From: a virus
Length of the DNA stretch: 64,000 nucleotides
Reading direction: 5' to 3' (one strand)
IMG/VR virus record: IMGVR_UViG_3300000101_000008
Coordinates: 2,677-66,676 of that record
Position numbers and translations under genes: made by a program. How positions within the stretch are numbered: the first letter of the stretch is position 1; each line of letters starts with the position of its first letter. Shown piece after piece: positions 47,032 to 55,639 of this stretch. Under the pieces are notes generated by a model. The model was not told where the DNA came from and did no database searches. It saw only the letters and a list, made by a program, of their open reading frames with translations.

Positions 47032-47859
47032 ATGAAATATATAATTACAAAGACAGAAGCGATGAGACCATATTTTGGTATGTCTGAAAACGATCCAAAC
47101 ATGTATTGCAAAGACTTATACACCTTATTTGATTTAAGTTGTGTAGAAATTGCAGAACCATTATTTGATACAATATATCCAACTATACCAGTAGGATATG
47201 AAGAAGTAACAGCAACTGAAGCCAAGTACGGGACTTTGTTTTTCTCAGAAGTAAGAGACACTGTTAAGATTTGGAATAACGAATATGGTTGGGCAGAAAC
47301 TGCTGATATTCCAGAAGATCAAAAAGTTCCTTTTACACTTACTCCCGAGATTAAGGAAATGATACGTACATTTATGTATCGCTTTGCAAAAGAAATTATT
47401 GAAACAGAATACAACTATAGATTCCGCCACTTGCACAATACTACTGAACTAGAACAAGCAAGTTGGGAAATACAGAAACACGAAGCTCGTGAGTGGTTAA
47501 CTTATGCTGATGATCCTGCACACATAACACCATTCCTTGATTATCTTGCTGTACAAAGATCAATGGATAAAACTACTCTTGCAAATAAAATTTTAGAAAA
47601 ATCTGAATCATACAACGATAAATTATCTACTATGCTAGTTGAATACCAAACACTTATTAAGCAGTTTAAAAACTCAGGTAGTATTTGGAATATAAACATA
47701 TTATACGAAAAATACCTTGGTATTATGATGCCAGCGGCACAGGCTATGTCAATGGGACTTATGGATGTAGGCGGTGTGCGTATATTTGAAGACCCAGATA
47801 CTGGCGCAACAATGGTAGATCAGAACAATCCAAGATTTGGTAACAAGCTCAATTTCTAA
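47032..47859 (+). CDS. Hypothetical protein downstream of the adhesin genes
   Basis: 275 residues, starting 2 bases after the third adhesin paralogue. Mostly alpha-helical and acidic: FTLTPEIKEMIRTFMYRFAK, ASWEIQKHEAREWLTYADDP, LVEYQTLIKQFKNSGSIWNI. The end GGVRIFEDPDTGATMVDQNN looks like a beta hairpin. Tight coupling to the adhesins suggests a fibre-assembly chaperone or a helical virion protein; neither can be shown from sequence. No family recognised. Confidence 0.55.
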   Translation: MKYIITKTEAMRPYFGMSENDPNMYCKDLYTLFDLSCVEIAEPLFDTIYPTIPVGYEEVTATEAKYGTLFFSEVRDTVKIWNNEYGWAETADIPEDQKVPFTLTPEIKEMIRTFMYRFAKEIIETEYNYRFRHLHNTTELEQASWEIQKHEAREWLTYADDPAHITPFLDYLAVQRSMDKTTLANKILEKSESYNDKLSTMLVEYQTLIKQFKNSGSIWNINILYEKYLGIMMPAAQAMSMGLMDVGGVRIFEDPDTGATMVDQNNPRFGNKLNF

Positions 47860-47890
47860 CTCTTAGAAGTAAGTTCTTAGTAAATAAGTA

Positions 47891-47904
47891 TAGTCAAAAG
47901 ACTA
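47891..47904 (+). other. Small hairpin in the leader of the gene at 47926
   Basis: TAGTC and GACTA pair perfectly around an AAAA tetraloop, 21 bases before the ATG. A weak late-promoter-like AGTAAATA lies just upstream at 47879-47886. Confidence 0.35.
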
Positions 47905-47925
47905 ACTATTTCTTAGGAGAAAAAA

Positions 47926-48798
47926 ATGAGTGAACAAGCAAATAATGCTGAGAAGAATAATGCCAATGCGCATATGGCATTAGAAACAAGAGTAAATCCA
48001 TACGATGGATTTGAAGAATTCTTTGAGTTATCAGCCCAAGACAGTAAAATACTGGACGGTGCGTTAAACTTAAACAGTGGACAGTCAGCATATCAGTCAG
48101 AGCATTTTGTTGCTGACTCGCAACTTACCCCATATAGAAAACTAAAACAGTGTTTGTTAGAATTAGAAACAAGACACCACTCTTGGCATAATATCAACAA
48201 CAGTTTAAAACGTAAACTAGTTGAAGTTAAGATTGCAAAAAGAGATTACGAAGCATGTCCAGATGATCTACAAAAAGAACTAATTGCAGTTGATATTGAA
48301 GACATGGAGCATGACGTTAAAGTATGGAACCGTAAAATTAAACAAGCGGCAGAAGAAGTAAACACATACTTAAACTTGACAAAGAAAATTGCAGGCGACG
48401 ACGACGAGTTGTTAGACAAAGCAATGGGATACGACCATGAAGAAGAAAGAAAATATTGGGTAACACGTATGGCTAAACAAGCGGCTATGGACATGGTATC
48501 CTACGGACGCATTGGCTCAGGTAACATGGATTCAATTGCTATGATGCCAGAGGAAGATCAAATCGAAGCATTAGCAACTACTATACAGTATAATGAAAGA
48601 TTACAGAATGGACTTGCACAAATTGCAGGTGCAGTTAATGAAGGCCTTTTAGAAAATAAAAATGCTATTCCAACCTATAATGTACCAAGTGTAACAGATA
48701 AGTTAATGGCAAAAGAAATTTTAAGCGGCAAAGGCAAAAACAAGGAATCAAATGTTCAGCATACCCCTGAATCCAAAACTGGACCGGAAACAGTTTGA
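47926..48798 (+). CDS. Hypothetical helical protein
   Basis: 290 residues with TTAGGAGAAAAAA before the ATG. An Asn/Ala-rich start is followed by DGFEEFFELSAQDSKILDGA, then long coiled-coil-like helices from about 70 to 170 (LKRKLVEVKIAKRDYEA, DIEDMEHDVKVWNRKIKQAA). A Gln/Asn-rich helical part ends in a low-complexity basic tail (GKGKNKESNVQHTPESK). The tail is read in a different phase from the start of the next gene, with which it overlaps by 47 bases. No family recognised. A homologue among marine T4-like phage virion proteins is likely. Confidence 0.55.
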   Translation: MSEQANNAEKNNANAHMALETRVNPYDGFEEFFELSAQDSKILDGALNLNSGQSAYQSEHFVADSQLTPYRKLKQCLLELETRHHSWHNINNSLKRKLVEVKIAKRDYEACPDDLQKELIAVDIEDMEHDVKVWNRKIKQAAEEVNTYLNLTKKIAGDDDELLDKAMGYDHEEERKYWVTRMAKQAAMDMVSYGRIGSGNMDSIAMMPEEDQIEALATTIQYNERLQNGLAQIAGAVNEGLLENKNAIPTYNVPSVTDKLMAKEILSGKGKNKESNVQHTPESKTGPETV

Positions 48799-49810
48799 AG
48801 AATTCTATCAGTTTCTGATTGATCATAAAAGTTTAATATACGATGTATACATAACTACTCGTATACCTCCTTTTGATCAGGATGCGATGGGAGATATTTT
48901 TGTAAATGACCCGAATGACTTGATTGAAAACTCACTCATTATTCAAGACAAGTTAGGCATTCCAGTGTCTGCTACATTTAACAATACTCTTGTGCGTCCT
49001 GATCAAAAGAACTTAGATTTATGGATTGAAAACTTTAAAAGTTTATATCACCATAAAGGTATTAGGTCTGCTACTATCCCACATACACATTGGGTTATGA
49101 CAGGGCAAATACAAAAAGAGTTCCCGCAATTAATGATCAAGAATACTATATTACGTGAAGTAAACACTGCCGCTGATGTTGCAAAACAAGCAGAAGCAGG
49201 TTTTAATTACATTAATATTGATAGAGATCTAGTACGTGATAGAGATACTTTAAGAAAAATAAAACAAGTTAAAGACAAGTATAATGTTAAGATAGCAATA
49301 CTAGGCAACGAAGGTTGTGTAGGTAGTTGTCCTGTAATGCCAGAGCATTTTGAATTTAATAATTCAAGAACGTCAACAGGTCCACAATATTTTAATGATG
49401 CTATTAGTCGTATAAGTTGTCCTAAGTGGGATATTACAGAACCAGTAACAGCATTAAAAACAGCAAACATTCCGCCTTGGAGGCAAGACTGGAAAGAGAT
49501 GTTATACTATGTTGATGTTATTAAAATGCACGGCAGAGAAAGTGTAGCACAATTATTTTCTACAATGGATATTGTTAAGAAGTTTGCAAAAGAAGAAGAA
49601 ATATTATTTTCTGATTTTGATGAATACATTTACGATAAAAATTTAGAAGGTAAGCCCATCCAAGCATGGAGAGAATTTATTAAGAATTGTAAGTTTGATT
49701 GTTGGGATTGCAATAAATGCGATAACTTATATGAAGCAAAAAATGGCAAGCCTCAAATAACAATTAAAAATATAATAGTGGAGTCGATATGTGGCGCATA
49801 CACGGACTAA
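48752..49810 (+). CDS. U32 peptidase-like iron-sulphur TIM-barrel protein
   Basis: 352 residues. A repeating beta-alpha pattern over residues 25-190 (YDVYITTRIPP, IPVSATFNN, IRSATIPHTHW, NYINIDRDLV, VKIAILGNEG) suggests a TIM barrel. This leads into GC189VGSC193P, C223 in ISCPKWD, and a C-terminal C313-x3-C317-x2-C320-x2-C323 cluster. The NEGCVGSCP block and cysteine spacing resemble the U32 family (YegQ, UbiU/UbiV), which bind a 4Fe-4S cluster and act in hydroxylation or RNA modification rather than proteolysis. No radical-SAM CxxxCxxC is present near the N-terminus. It overlaps the genes on both sides. Substrate unknown. Confidence 0.4.
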   Translation: MFSIPLNPKLDRKQFEEFYQFLIDHKSLIYDVYITTRIPPFDQDAMGDIFVNDPNDLIENSLIIQDKLGIPVSATFNNTLVRPDQKNLDLWIENFKSLYHHKGIRSATIPHTHWVMTGQIQKEFPQLMIKNTILREVNTAADVAKQAEAGFNYINIDRDLVRDRDTLRKIKQVKDKYNVKIAILGNEGCVGSCPVMPEHFEFNNSRTSTGPQYFNDAISRISCPKWDITEPVTALKTANIPPWRQDWKEMLYYVDVIKMHGRESVAQLFSTMDIVKKFAKEEEILFSDFDEYIYDKNLEGKPIQAWREFIKNCKFDCWDCNKCDNLYEAKNGKPQITIKNIIVESICGAYTD

Positions 49811-50379
49811 CAAGTCATAAAGTACAAATGCTACTAAATCAGTTATGTCGTTGCGGCCAATCTTATTTAGAAGTAGGATGCTATTTAGGCGCAACAGCGG
49901 CTGCCGCACTAGACGGTAATAAATTAAAAGCATACTTTGTAGATCATTGGGAAGAACAAGTACAACCCTTAAGAGATGATTTACCGCCTTTGCCAGAGAA
50001 TAGTAAAGAAGACTTTGTTAAAAATATCAAATACTATAGAGGTGAAAACAAAATTAAAGTATTTGATTCAGACTTGTTTGATGTAGATCTTAACCAAATT
50101 GATCCTATTGATATTTTCTTTTATGATGGTCCTCATGGCCCGGAAATGACGTTTAATGCTATAAAGTACTATGCAACAGTACTAGCTGATCAAGCTATAA
50201 TAGTAGTAGATGATGCTAATTTTGAAGGTAGCGTTCAAGGAGCTAAATCTGCAATTAAAGAGCAGGGTTTTAACATATCATTTGAACGCCTTATACTTGA
50301 AGAAGAGCCTGAAAATGCTGAGGGCTGGTGGAACGGAGTTTTGATATTAGGTGTCTCTCGTACTTCACTTTCTAAATAA
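49789..50379 (+). CDS. Class I SAM-dependent methyltransferase-like protein
   Basis: 196 residues. ATG lies inside the end of the U32-like gene with GGAG 7 bases upstream. YLEVGCYLGATAAAALDG (about 26-43) is the glycine-rich SAM-binding motif I, YFVDHWEEQ the acidic second strand, IDIFFYDGPHGPEMTFNAIK (about 108-127) motif IV-like, and AIIVVDDANFEGSVQGAK motif V-like. The pattern fits the methyltransferase-24 family, which often modifies sugars or small molecules. Coupled with the U32-like gene, so the two may act in one modification step. The target is unknown. Confidence 0.55.
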   Translation: MWRIHGLTSHKVQMLLNQLCRCGQSYLEVGCYLGATAAAALDGNKLKAYFVDHWEEQVQPLRDDLPPLPENSKEDFVKNIKYYRGENKIKVFDSDLFDVDLNQIDPIDIFFYDGPHGPEMTFNAIKYYATVLADQAIIVVDDANFEGSVQGAKSAIKEQGFNISFERLILEEEPENAEGWWNGVLILGVSRTSLSK

Positions 50380-50382
50380 ATA
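50375..50382 (+). promoter_or_regulatory. Late-promoter variant before the protease/fibre unit
   Basis: AATAAATACAAT overlapping the previous stop region, 24 bases before the GTG at 50406; predicted start site near 50388. Confidence 0.45.
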
Positions 50383-50405
50383 CAATATAAGTTTAGGAGA
50401 TTACA

Positions 50406-51545
50406 GTGGCAGGATCAAGTTCAGCACCAATTGTTGATAGATTAAGAATCATACCAAGAGCAGACGACTTTCTTGATAGAAACGTTGGCTCTAGTGGAGA
50501 AGTATTCTTTTCAAGAGACACAAACACATTAAGAGTTTACAGTGGTAAAGACGTATCAGGCTTTGAAATAGCAAGAGCTGATTTAAACAATGTAGACTTA
50601 ACTTCATTTTTACAAACATCTACTTTAGCAACTACAAGTGTATCAGCACTAAGTGATGTAAATTACGTATCTACACCTACAGTAGGACAAATACTATCTT
50701 GGGACGATACTTATCAAGCATTTATACCAACAGATGCTGACTTGTCAGGTGGTAATTCATCTATTGATGTATCAGAAACTGCACCAACAACACCAGCATC
50801 AGGTAACTTATGGTTAAACACTGCTACAGGTAAATTATACATTTACATTGATGATGGTACAAGTACACAGTGGATTGAACCAGCAACAACCGGGGGCGGT
50901 GGCAGTAGTAATGCTATTACACTTGCAGGACAATCAGCAAGTTATTATTTAGACTATAACAACGTTACTAACACACCAACTATTCCAACTAATATTAATA
51001 GTTTAAGTGATGTAACAGCAACAGGCCCGTCAGATGGACAAATATTAAAATGGAGTACATCAAATAGTGCATGGGAATTAGCAAGTGATCTTGTAGGTGG
51101 CGCAGGCGGCGTACAACTTTCAGACTTTAGTATTACTGCAAATGCAGTAGGAACAGCCGCACTATCATATGATAATACAACAGGTGTGTTTACATATACA
51201 CCACCAGACTTAACTTCTTATCTAACAAGTTATTCAGAAACATCAGGCTTAAATGATGTTGTTTCTAGAGGATCAACTACAGCACAAGCAGTAACTATTA
51301 ACAATACATTAACAGTAGGAAACGTAGTTACAAACGGTTCAGGTACACCAGAGATAGTAAGTACAAGTACTATTACACTAGACGCTCCAGACGGAACTTT
51401 AGTGCAAAACGGCCCATTTAGATTGCCAAGTTTTACTACAGCACAAAAGAATGCTCAATCATCAGTTAACGGTGATATGGTATATGATAGTACACTTAAT
51501 AAAGCACAAGTGTATGAAAACGGTGCGTGGGCTAACTTAGCATAA
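50406..51545 (+). CDS. Tail fibre-like protein, paralogue of the 53400 fibre
   Basis: 379 residues from a GTG start with TAGGAGATTACA upstream. N-terminal module RIIPRADDFLDRNVGSSGEV plus FFSRDTNTLRVYSGKD; then VGQILSWDDTYQAFIPTDAD, a (T)PASGNLWLNTATGKLYIYID module, and SDGQILKWSTSNSAWELASD. VQLSDFSITANAVGTAALSY then DNTTGVFTYTPPD occurs also in the 548-residue fibre at 53400. The end QSSVNGDMVYDSTLNKAQVY plus ENGAW is a common marine fibre tip module. Stop overlaps the protease ATG. Adsorption role inferred. Confidence 0.7.
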   Translation: MAGSSSAPIVDRLRIIPRADDFLDRNVGSSGEVFFSRDTNTLRVYSGKDVSGFEIARADLNNVDLTSFLQTSTLATTSVSALSDVNYVSTPTVGQILSWDDTYQAFIPTDADLSGGNSSIDVSETAPTTPASGNLWLNTATGKLYIYIDDGTSTQWIEPATTGGGGSSNAITLAGQSASYYLDYNNVTNTPTIPTNINSLSDVTATGPSDGQILKWSTSNSAWELASDLVGGAGGVQLSDFSITANAVGTAALSYDNTTGVFTYTPPDLTSYLTSYSETSGLNDVVSRGSTTAQAVTINNTLTVGNVVTNGSGTPEIVSTSTITLDAPDGTLVQNGPFRLPSFTTAQKNAQSSVNGDMVYDSTLNKAQVYENGAWANLA

Positions 51546-53374
51546 TGGAAAAAGAATACGCAGTCATAGTTAGACGTGATCAAAATATTAGCGATGTAGA
51601 AGCTGATATTATTGCTTCTACAGGAAGTGGTCCAATCCCTAACAGAAGCGTAGAAGTTGCTAACCCTAGAATTGGTTCAACTCGTATAACACATTTTATG
51701 CTTACTGATGAAGAAGCAAACGAATTATCAACAGATCCAAGAATACTAGCAGTAGAGATACCACCTGATCAAAGAGACGATATTGAAATAGGTCTTAATT
51801 CTAGACAAGCAGGTAATTACTGGAGAGGAACATTTAACAGTGCTAATGATCTTAATTGGGGACTTAGACGTTGTATAGATGCAACAAATCAATATGGTAC
51901 AAGTACAACAATATCCGGAGACTACCTTTATACATTAACAGGTGCCGGCGTTGATATTGTAATACAAGATAGCGGTATACAGCCAGGACACCCTGAATGG
52001 GAAGATGAAAACGGTGTTACTAGACTAGTACAACATGATTGGTATGGAGTAAGTGGAATAGCAGGAACACAAAATGCAAACCACTATAGAGATAGAGATG
52101 GACACGGTACACACTGTGCAGGTATTGCCGCAGGTAAAACATATGGTTGGGCAAAACATGCAACTATATATTCACAAAAATTAGCAGGATTAGAGTTAAT
52201 AGGTGCTACTGATGGTACTGGTATTCCTGTTGCAGATGCATTTGATAGTATTAGATTATGGCACAATAATAAAGTAAGCGGCAAACCAACTGTAGTAAAC
52301 ATGAGTTGGGGATATAGAAATACTTCAACTGTTGATCCTTCAAGCGGAACATACAGAGGAACTCCGTGGACATTTACAACACAAACTGATGCAGAGTTAT
52401 TTACAGACTACGGTATAGTTACACCTAACGGAGATGGTAACAGAACATTCCCTGCACAAAATGCTTTTGCTAATGCAGAAGTTGAAGATATGATCGATGC
52501 TGGAATTCATGTTGTTATTGCCGCAGGCAATGATAGTTACAAAGCAGATGTTTCAACAGGTACTGATTGGAATAACTTTGTTTCTGTAAGCGGAATATCA
52601 AGACTATATCATAGACCCAGTTCACCGTATTCTGACAGAGCATTTAATGTTGGTAATATTAGTTATGTTACTAATGGCGGTACTGATCAATCAGCAAATT
52701 CTAGTAAAAAAGGACCTGGTGTAAACATATGGGCACCTGGTACTGAAATAATGAGTGCATCAAGCAACGAAGCTGATTCTGGATATACAACTTATGATTA
52801 TCCAGATAACAGTAGTTACAAAATTATGAAAATAAGCGGTACGTCAATGGCGGCACCTCAGATAGCAGGACTAGCGGCATTACACTTACAAGCAAATTCA
52901 TTACAAACACCAGAACAATTACTTACATTAATGACTAGTGTTAGTAAAAGTGTAGTTTATGAAACAGCAAATAATGATTCAGATTATGATAATACTAGAA
53001 GTATTTTAGGTTCACCTAATAGAATGATGTTTAGTAGATACGGCGTAGAACGTCCGTACAGAACAAATGGATCTATGACTTTTACCAATTCACTAGCAGT
53101 GTTAAATGAAGACGGACCTCAATTAGAAACTAATGCTTGGCTAGATGACAATGGTACAAATGTAGCAGTATCTAGTATTGTATCAGGAATTGCTATTCAA
53201 GTTAACGCTGTACTTGCAAGCAACCCAGCAACACCATTTAATATACAAGGACGTCTAAGCGGCGCTACAACAACTGTATCTGCTGTAAGTGCTAACACAG
53301 GAACTGTATTAGAACTAGACGTTAACAACTCATTCGGATTTCAAGTAGGAGAAGGGCTGAACATTATTGCATAA
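51545..53374 (+). CDS. Subtilisin-like (S8) serine protease
   Basis: 609 residues. The N-terminal 80 residues (EYAVIVRRDQNISDVEADII, then DPRILAVEIPPDQ) look like an inhibitor-I9-type propeptide. The catalytic domain spans about 100-470, with Asp142 in IVIQDSGI, His187 in DRDGHGTHCAGIAAG, oxyanion Asn329 in VVIAAGND and Ser434 in ISGTSMAAPQIAGLAAL; all four are intact. The last 130 residues are a beta-rich domain (SMTFTNSLAVLNEDGPQLET) with no recognised function. No signal peptide. ATG overlaps the stop of the fibre gene, and another fibre follows, so it is probably virion-borne and acts on host surface protein or on fibre maturation. That role is inference; the enzyme class is secure. Confidence 0.88.
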   Translation: MEKEYAVIVRRDQNISDVEADIIASTGSGPIPNRSVEVANPRIGSTRITHFMLTDEEANELSTDPRILAVEIPPDQRDDIEIGLNSRQAGNYWRGTFNSANDLNWGLRRCIDATNQYGTSTTISGDYLYTLTGAGVDIVIQDSGIQPGHPEWEDENGVTRLVQHDWYGVSGIAGTQNANHYRDRDGHGTHCAGIAAGKTYGWAKHATIYSQKLAGLELIGATDGTGIPVADAFDSIRLWHNNKVSGKPTVVNMSWGYRNTSTVDPSSGTYRGTPWTFTTQTDAELFTDYGIVTPNGDGNRTFPAQNAFANAEVEDMIDAGIHVVIAAGNDSYKADVSTGTDWNNFVSVSGISRLYHRPSSPYSDRAFNVGNISYVTNGGTDQSANSSKKGPGVNIWAPGTEIMSASSNEADSGYTTYDYPDNSSYKIMKISGTSMAAPQIAGLAALHLQANSLQTPEQLLTLMTSVSKSVVYETANNDSDYDNTRSILGSPNRMMFSRYGVERPYRTNGSMTFTNSLAVLNEDGPQLETNAWLDDNGTNVAVSSIVSGIAIQVNAVLASNPATPFNIQGRLSGATTTVSAVSANTGTVLELDVNNSFGFQVGEGLNIIA

Positions 53375-53377
53375 ATA
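53370..53377 (+). promoter_or_regulatory. Late-promoter variant before the cupredoxin fibre
   Basis: CATAAATA overlapping the protease stop codon, 22 bases before the ATG at 53400. AAGGA at 53388-53392 is the ribosome site. Confidence 0.4.
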
Positions 53378-53399
53378 TTGTAACAGCAAGGATTAATAT

Positions 53400-55046
53400 A
53401 TGGCTTTAAATTTTCCAGACGCACCTAATGCAGACGATACTTATACTGAAGGTAGTGTAACCTGGGTATATGACGGCACTGTATGGAACATACAAGCAGG
53501 TGCGGCATCATTAGATCAAAACTTATTTGCAACAGTTAATGCAGATACAGGAACAGTAACAGCATCTAATACAACTGATGCATTAACGGTTGCTGGCGGA
53601 ACAAATGTAACTACTGCTATTGTTGGAAAGACACTTACTATTAATTCTAGTGCAGTAGGCGGCTCGTCAGATGTTATTAAAACAGTTACTACTGATGACG
53701 GATCATTTACAGCAAGCGGAGAAGCTACTTTACAAATTTTAGGTAGAACAAATATTTCTACAGAGCTTACTACTAATACAAACGAATTACATATTGATTT
53801 AGATGCACACAGTATTGACTTTTTAAGTGATGTTGATACAACAACTTCTGCACCAGCAGTTGGACAAGTATTAAAGTGGGATGGCACACAATGGGCACCA
53901 GGCTTTGACTCTACAACAGGCGGTGGCGGTACTGATGCAGATACTTTTGACGGATTTGACAGTACTTACTTTTTAAACTATAATAACTTAACCAATACAC
54001 CAACTGTTGCTACACTATCAGACTTTAGTGTAGGCAATGAAAGAACACCAGACGGTGACGGTGCTATTGAATATGATAATACAACAGGTGTGTTTAGATA
54101 TACACCACCAACGCCCGGCGGCATTGGAGCATTAAGTGCAGAAGTAAATGATTTATCAGCGGCAGTTGTTTGGGACGATGTACCAGATGCAAATATTACA
54201 CAATCAAGTGTTACACAACACCAAGCCGCACTAAGTGTAACAGAATCACAAATTACTGACTTGGGCAGTTATATTACAGACTACACTGTAGTTGCTAGTG
54301 ACTTAAATGCTATTAGCGTAGGCGCACTTAGTGATGTTGATCTTACTGGAGTTGGTAACGGAGAAGTGTTAGCATGGAACAATACTAACAGTAGATTTGA
54401 ACCAACATCTCCTGCAGGATCAGGCGGTATTGCATTAACAGATTTAAGTGTAACAGCAAATGCGGCAAGCGGTACAGGCGCACTTGTGTATGATAATACT
54501 ACTGGAGCATTTACTTATACACCACCTGCGGCAGGCGCAACTGAGATTAACGATTTAAGTGATGTTAGTATTGCTTGGATTGGTAACTTACCATTAGATA
54601 ATAAAGGACAGTTATTAAGTTGGACTGGTAGTACATTTATTAACTACACAGGTACTACTATTGATAAGATTACAGAAAACACATTAGTAGAATTTCAAGT
54701 TGGTAATGTAGGTACACAGTCTTATAATTTCTTTCCACACTATTCAGGACAAAATCCAACAATATATGTAATGTCAGGTACAACAGTTTCGTTTAAATTA
54801 GACGGAGCCCAAGGACATCCATTTGCTATACAAGATCCTACAGGAACTACAATTACAGATGCTACACAAATTTTCCATGTACAAACTAATGGTAATAAAA
54901 CTACTGGCTCATTAGCACAAGGTAGATCAGAAGGTGTATTGTATTGGAGAATACCTGAAACTTATTCAGGTGGTTATAGATATCAGTGTACTGCTCACCC
55001 TGCTATGGTTGGATCAATTCAAATAAAAAGATTTAGTCAAATTTAA
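53400..55046 (+). CDS. Tail fibre-like protein with C-terminal cupredoxin-like domain
   Basis: 548 residues. An N-terminal fibre module (NFPDAPNADDTYTEGSVTWV, YDGTVWN) is followed by repeats LSDVDTTTSAPAVGQVLKWD and LSDVDLTGVGNGEVLAWNNT. Then VRYTPP-type modules (EYDNTTGVFRYTPP, VYDNTTGAFTYTPP) are shared with the fibre at 50406. The last 105 residues form a cupredoxin-like domain: LVEFQVGNVGTQSYNFFPHY, SFKLDGAQGHPFAIQD (H473) and YRYQCTAHPAMVGSI, giving C530-x2-H533-x2-M536. The Cys/His/Met spacing equals that of amicyanin's type 1 copper site. Copper binding is inferred. Ends convergently with the minus-strand operon, overlapping by 14 bases. Confidence 0.72.
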   Translation: MALNFPDAPNADDTYTEGSVTWVYDGTVWNIQAGAASLDQNLFATVNADTGTVTASNTTDALTVAGGTNVTTAIVGKTLTINSSAVGGSSDVIKTVTTDDGSFTASGEATLQILGRTNISTELTTNTNELHIDLDAHSIDFLSDVDTTTSAPAVGQVLKWDGTQWAPGFDSTTGGGGTDADTFDGFDSTYFLNYNNLTNTPTVATLSDFSVGNERTPDGDGAIEYDNTTGVFRYTPPTPGGIGALSAEVNDLSAAVVWDDVPDANITQSSVTQHQAALSVTESQITDLGSYITDYTVVASDLNAISVGALSDVDLTGVGNGEVLAWNNTNSRFEPTSPAGSGGIALTDLSVTANAASGTGALVYDNTTGAFTYTPPAAGATEINDLSDVSIAWIGNLPLDNKGQLLSWTGSTFINYTGTTIDKITENTLVEFQVGNVGTQSYNFFPHYSGQNPTIYVMSGTTVSFKLDGAQGHPFAIQDPTGTTITDATQIFHVQTNGNKTTGSLAQGRSEGVLYWRIPETYSGGYRYQCTAHPAMVGSIQIKRFSQI

Positions 55047-55287
55047 GTAGACTATTTAACTCACGTCTTAGATCAACAGTTTCTTTAATAAGAGAATTAA
55101 TATTAGCTAGTTTAGCATGTCCTCTACTAGACGAATGTACTGTATCTATATTTTTTATTTTATCTTTAAGAGTTGCAAGTAACTGTTCGCAATGTAGTTT
55201 TCCTTTTGAATTAGTTACTTGTGTAATTGCTTGTTCCCAACGCAGAATATCTTCTACATAGTCGTTATGCTGTGCTAGTGTGCGCAA
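55033..55287 (-). CDS. Small helical hypothetical protein
   Basis: 84 residues, almost entirely helical: NDYVEDILRWEQAITQVTNS, CEQLLATLKDKIKNI, KETVDLRRELNSLLKFD. Last gene of the leftward gp14 unit. Its start lies within the 3' end of the cupin gene (23-base overlap) and its stop overlaps the convergent fibre gene. No family recognised. Tight coupling supports it being a real gene. Confidence 0.55.
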   Translation of the reverse strand: MRTLAQHNDYVEDILRWEQAITQVTNSKGKLHCEQLLATLKDKIKNIDTVHSSSRGHAKLANINSLIKETVDLRRELNSLLKFD

Positions 55288-55639
55288 GTTCTTCTCCTGT
55301 TGGAGTTAAGTTATATATGTCAGCATCATCGTCAATGTCGCCAACTTCAGTAAAACTACCACTAGGACTTAGACATTCAATACTTGCAGGCATAAGTGCC
55401 GGTATATTAAATACTTGTCCTTCTTTTAAATTTGATTCAAATAATGCGCCTGTTGCAGTATCAATGTAATTAAGTTTAAAATTACCATCATTAATAAACC
55501 AACTTTTATTTTTAACTTTATGAAAGTGCATACTAGTTTTATTAGGTTTGTTAAAGCCTACAATTTTACTATAGTATGAATCTGTTTTAGCCCATGTTGC
55601 TTCGTAACCATAGGATGTTTGTTTTACATTTTCTGTCAT
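55265..55639 (-). CDS. Cupin-fold protein (mannose-6-phosphate isomerase-like)
   Basis: 124 residues. Motif KTSMHFHKVKNKSWFINDG (about 35-53) is a cupin motif 1 with HxH metal ligands; GQVFNIPALMPASIECLSPS and the later EVGDIDDDADIYNL match motif 2 and the acidic tail of small sugar-isomerase-like cupins. Such proteins bind a metal and isomerise or bind sugar phosphates. The start follows the Nudix gene's stop directly. It probably forms an accessory metabolic pair with the Nudix enzyme. Substrate unknown. Confidence 0.6.
   Translation of the reverse strand: MTENVKQTSYGYEATWAKTDSYYSKIVGFNKPNKTSMHFHKVKNKSWFINDGNFKLNYIDTATGALFESNLKEGQVFNIPALMPASIECLSPSGSFTEVGDIDDDADIYNLTPTGEELAHTSTA

Noticed and set aside
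48752-49810. Radical-SAM enzyme
   Set aside because: No CxxxCxxC near the N-terminal barrel entry; cysteine layout is nearer to U32 proteins.
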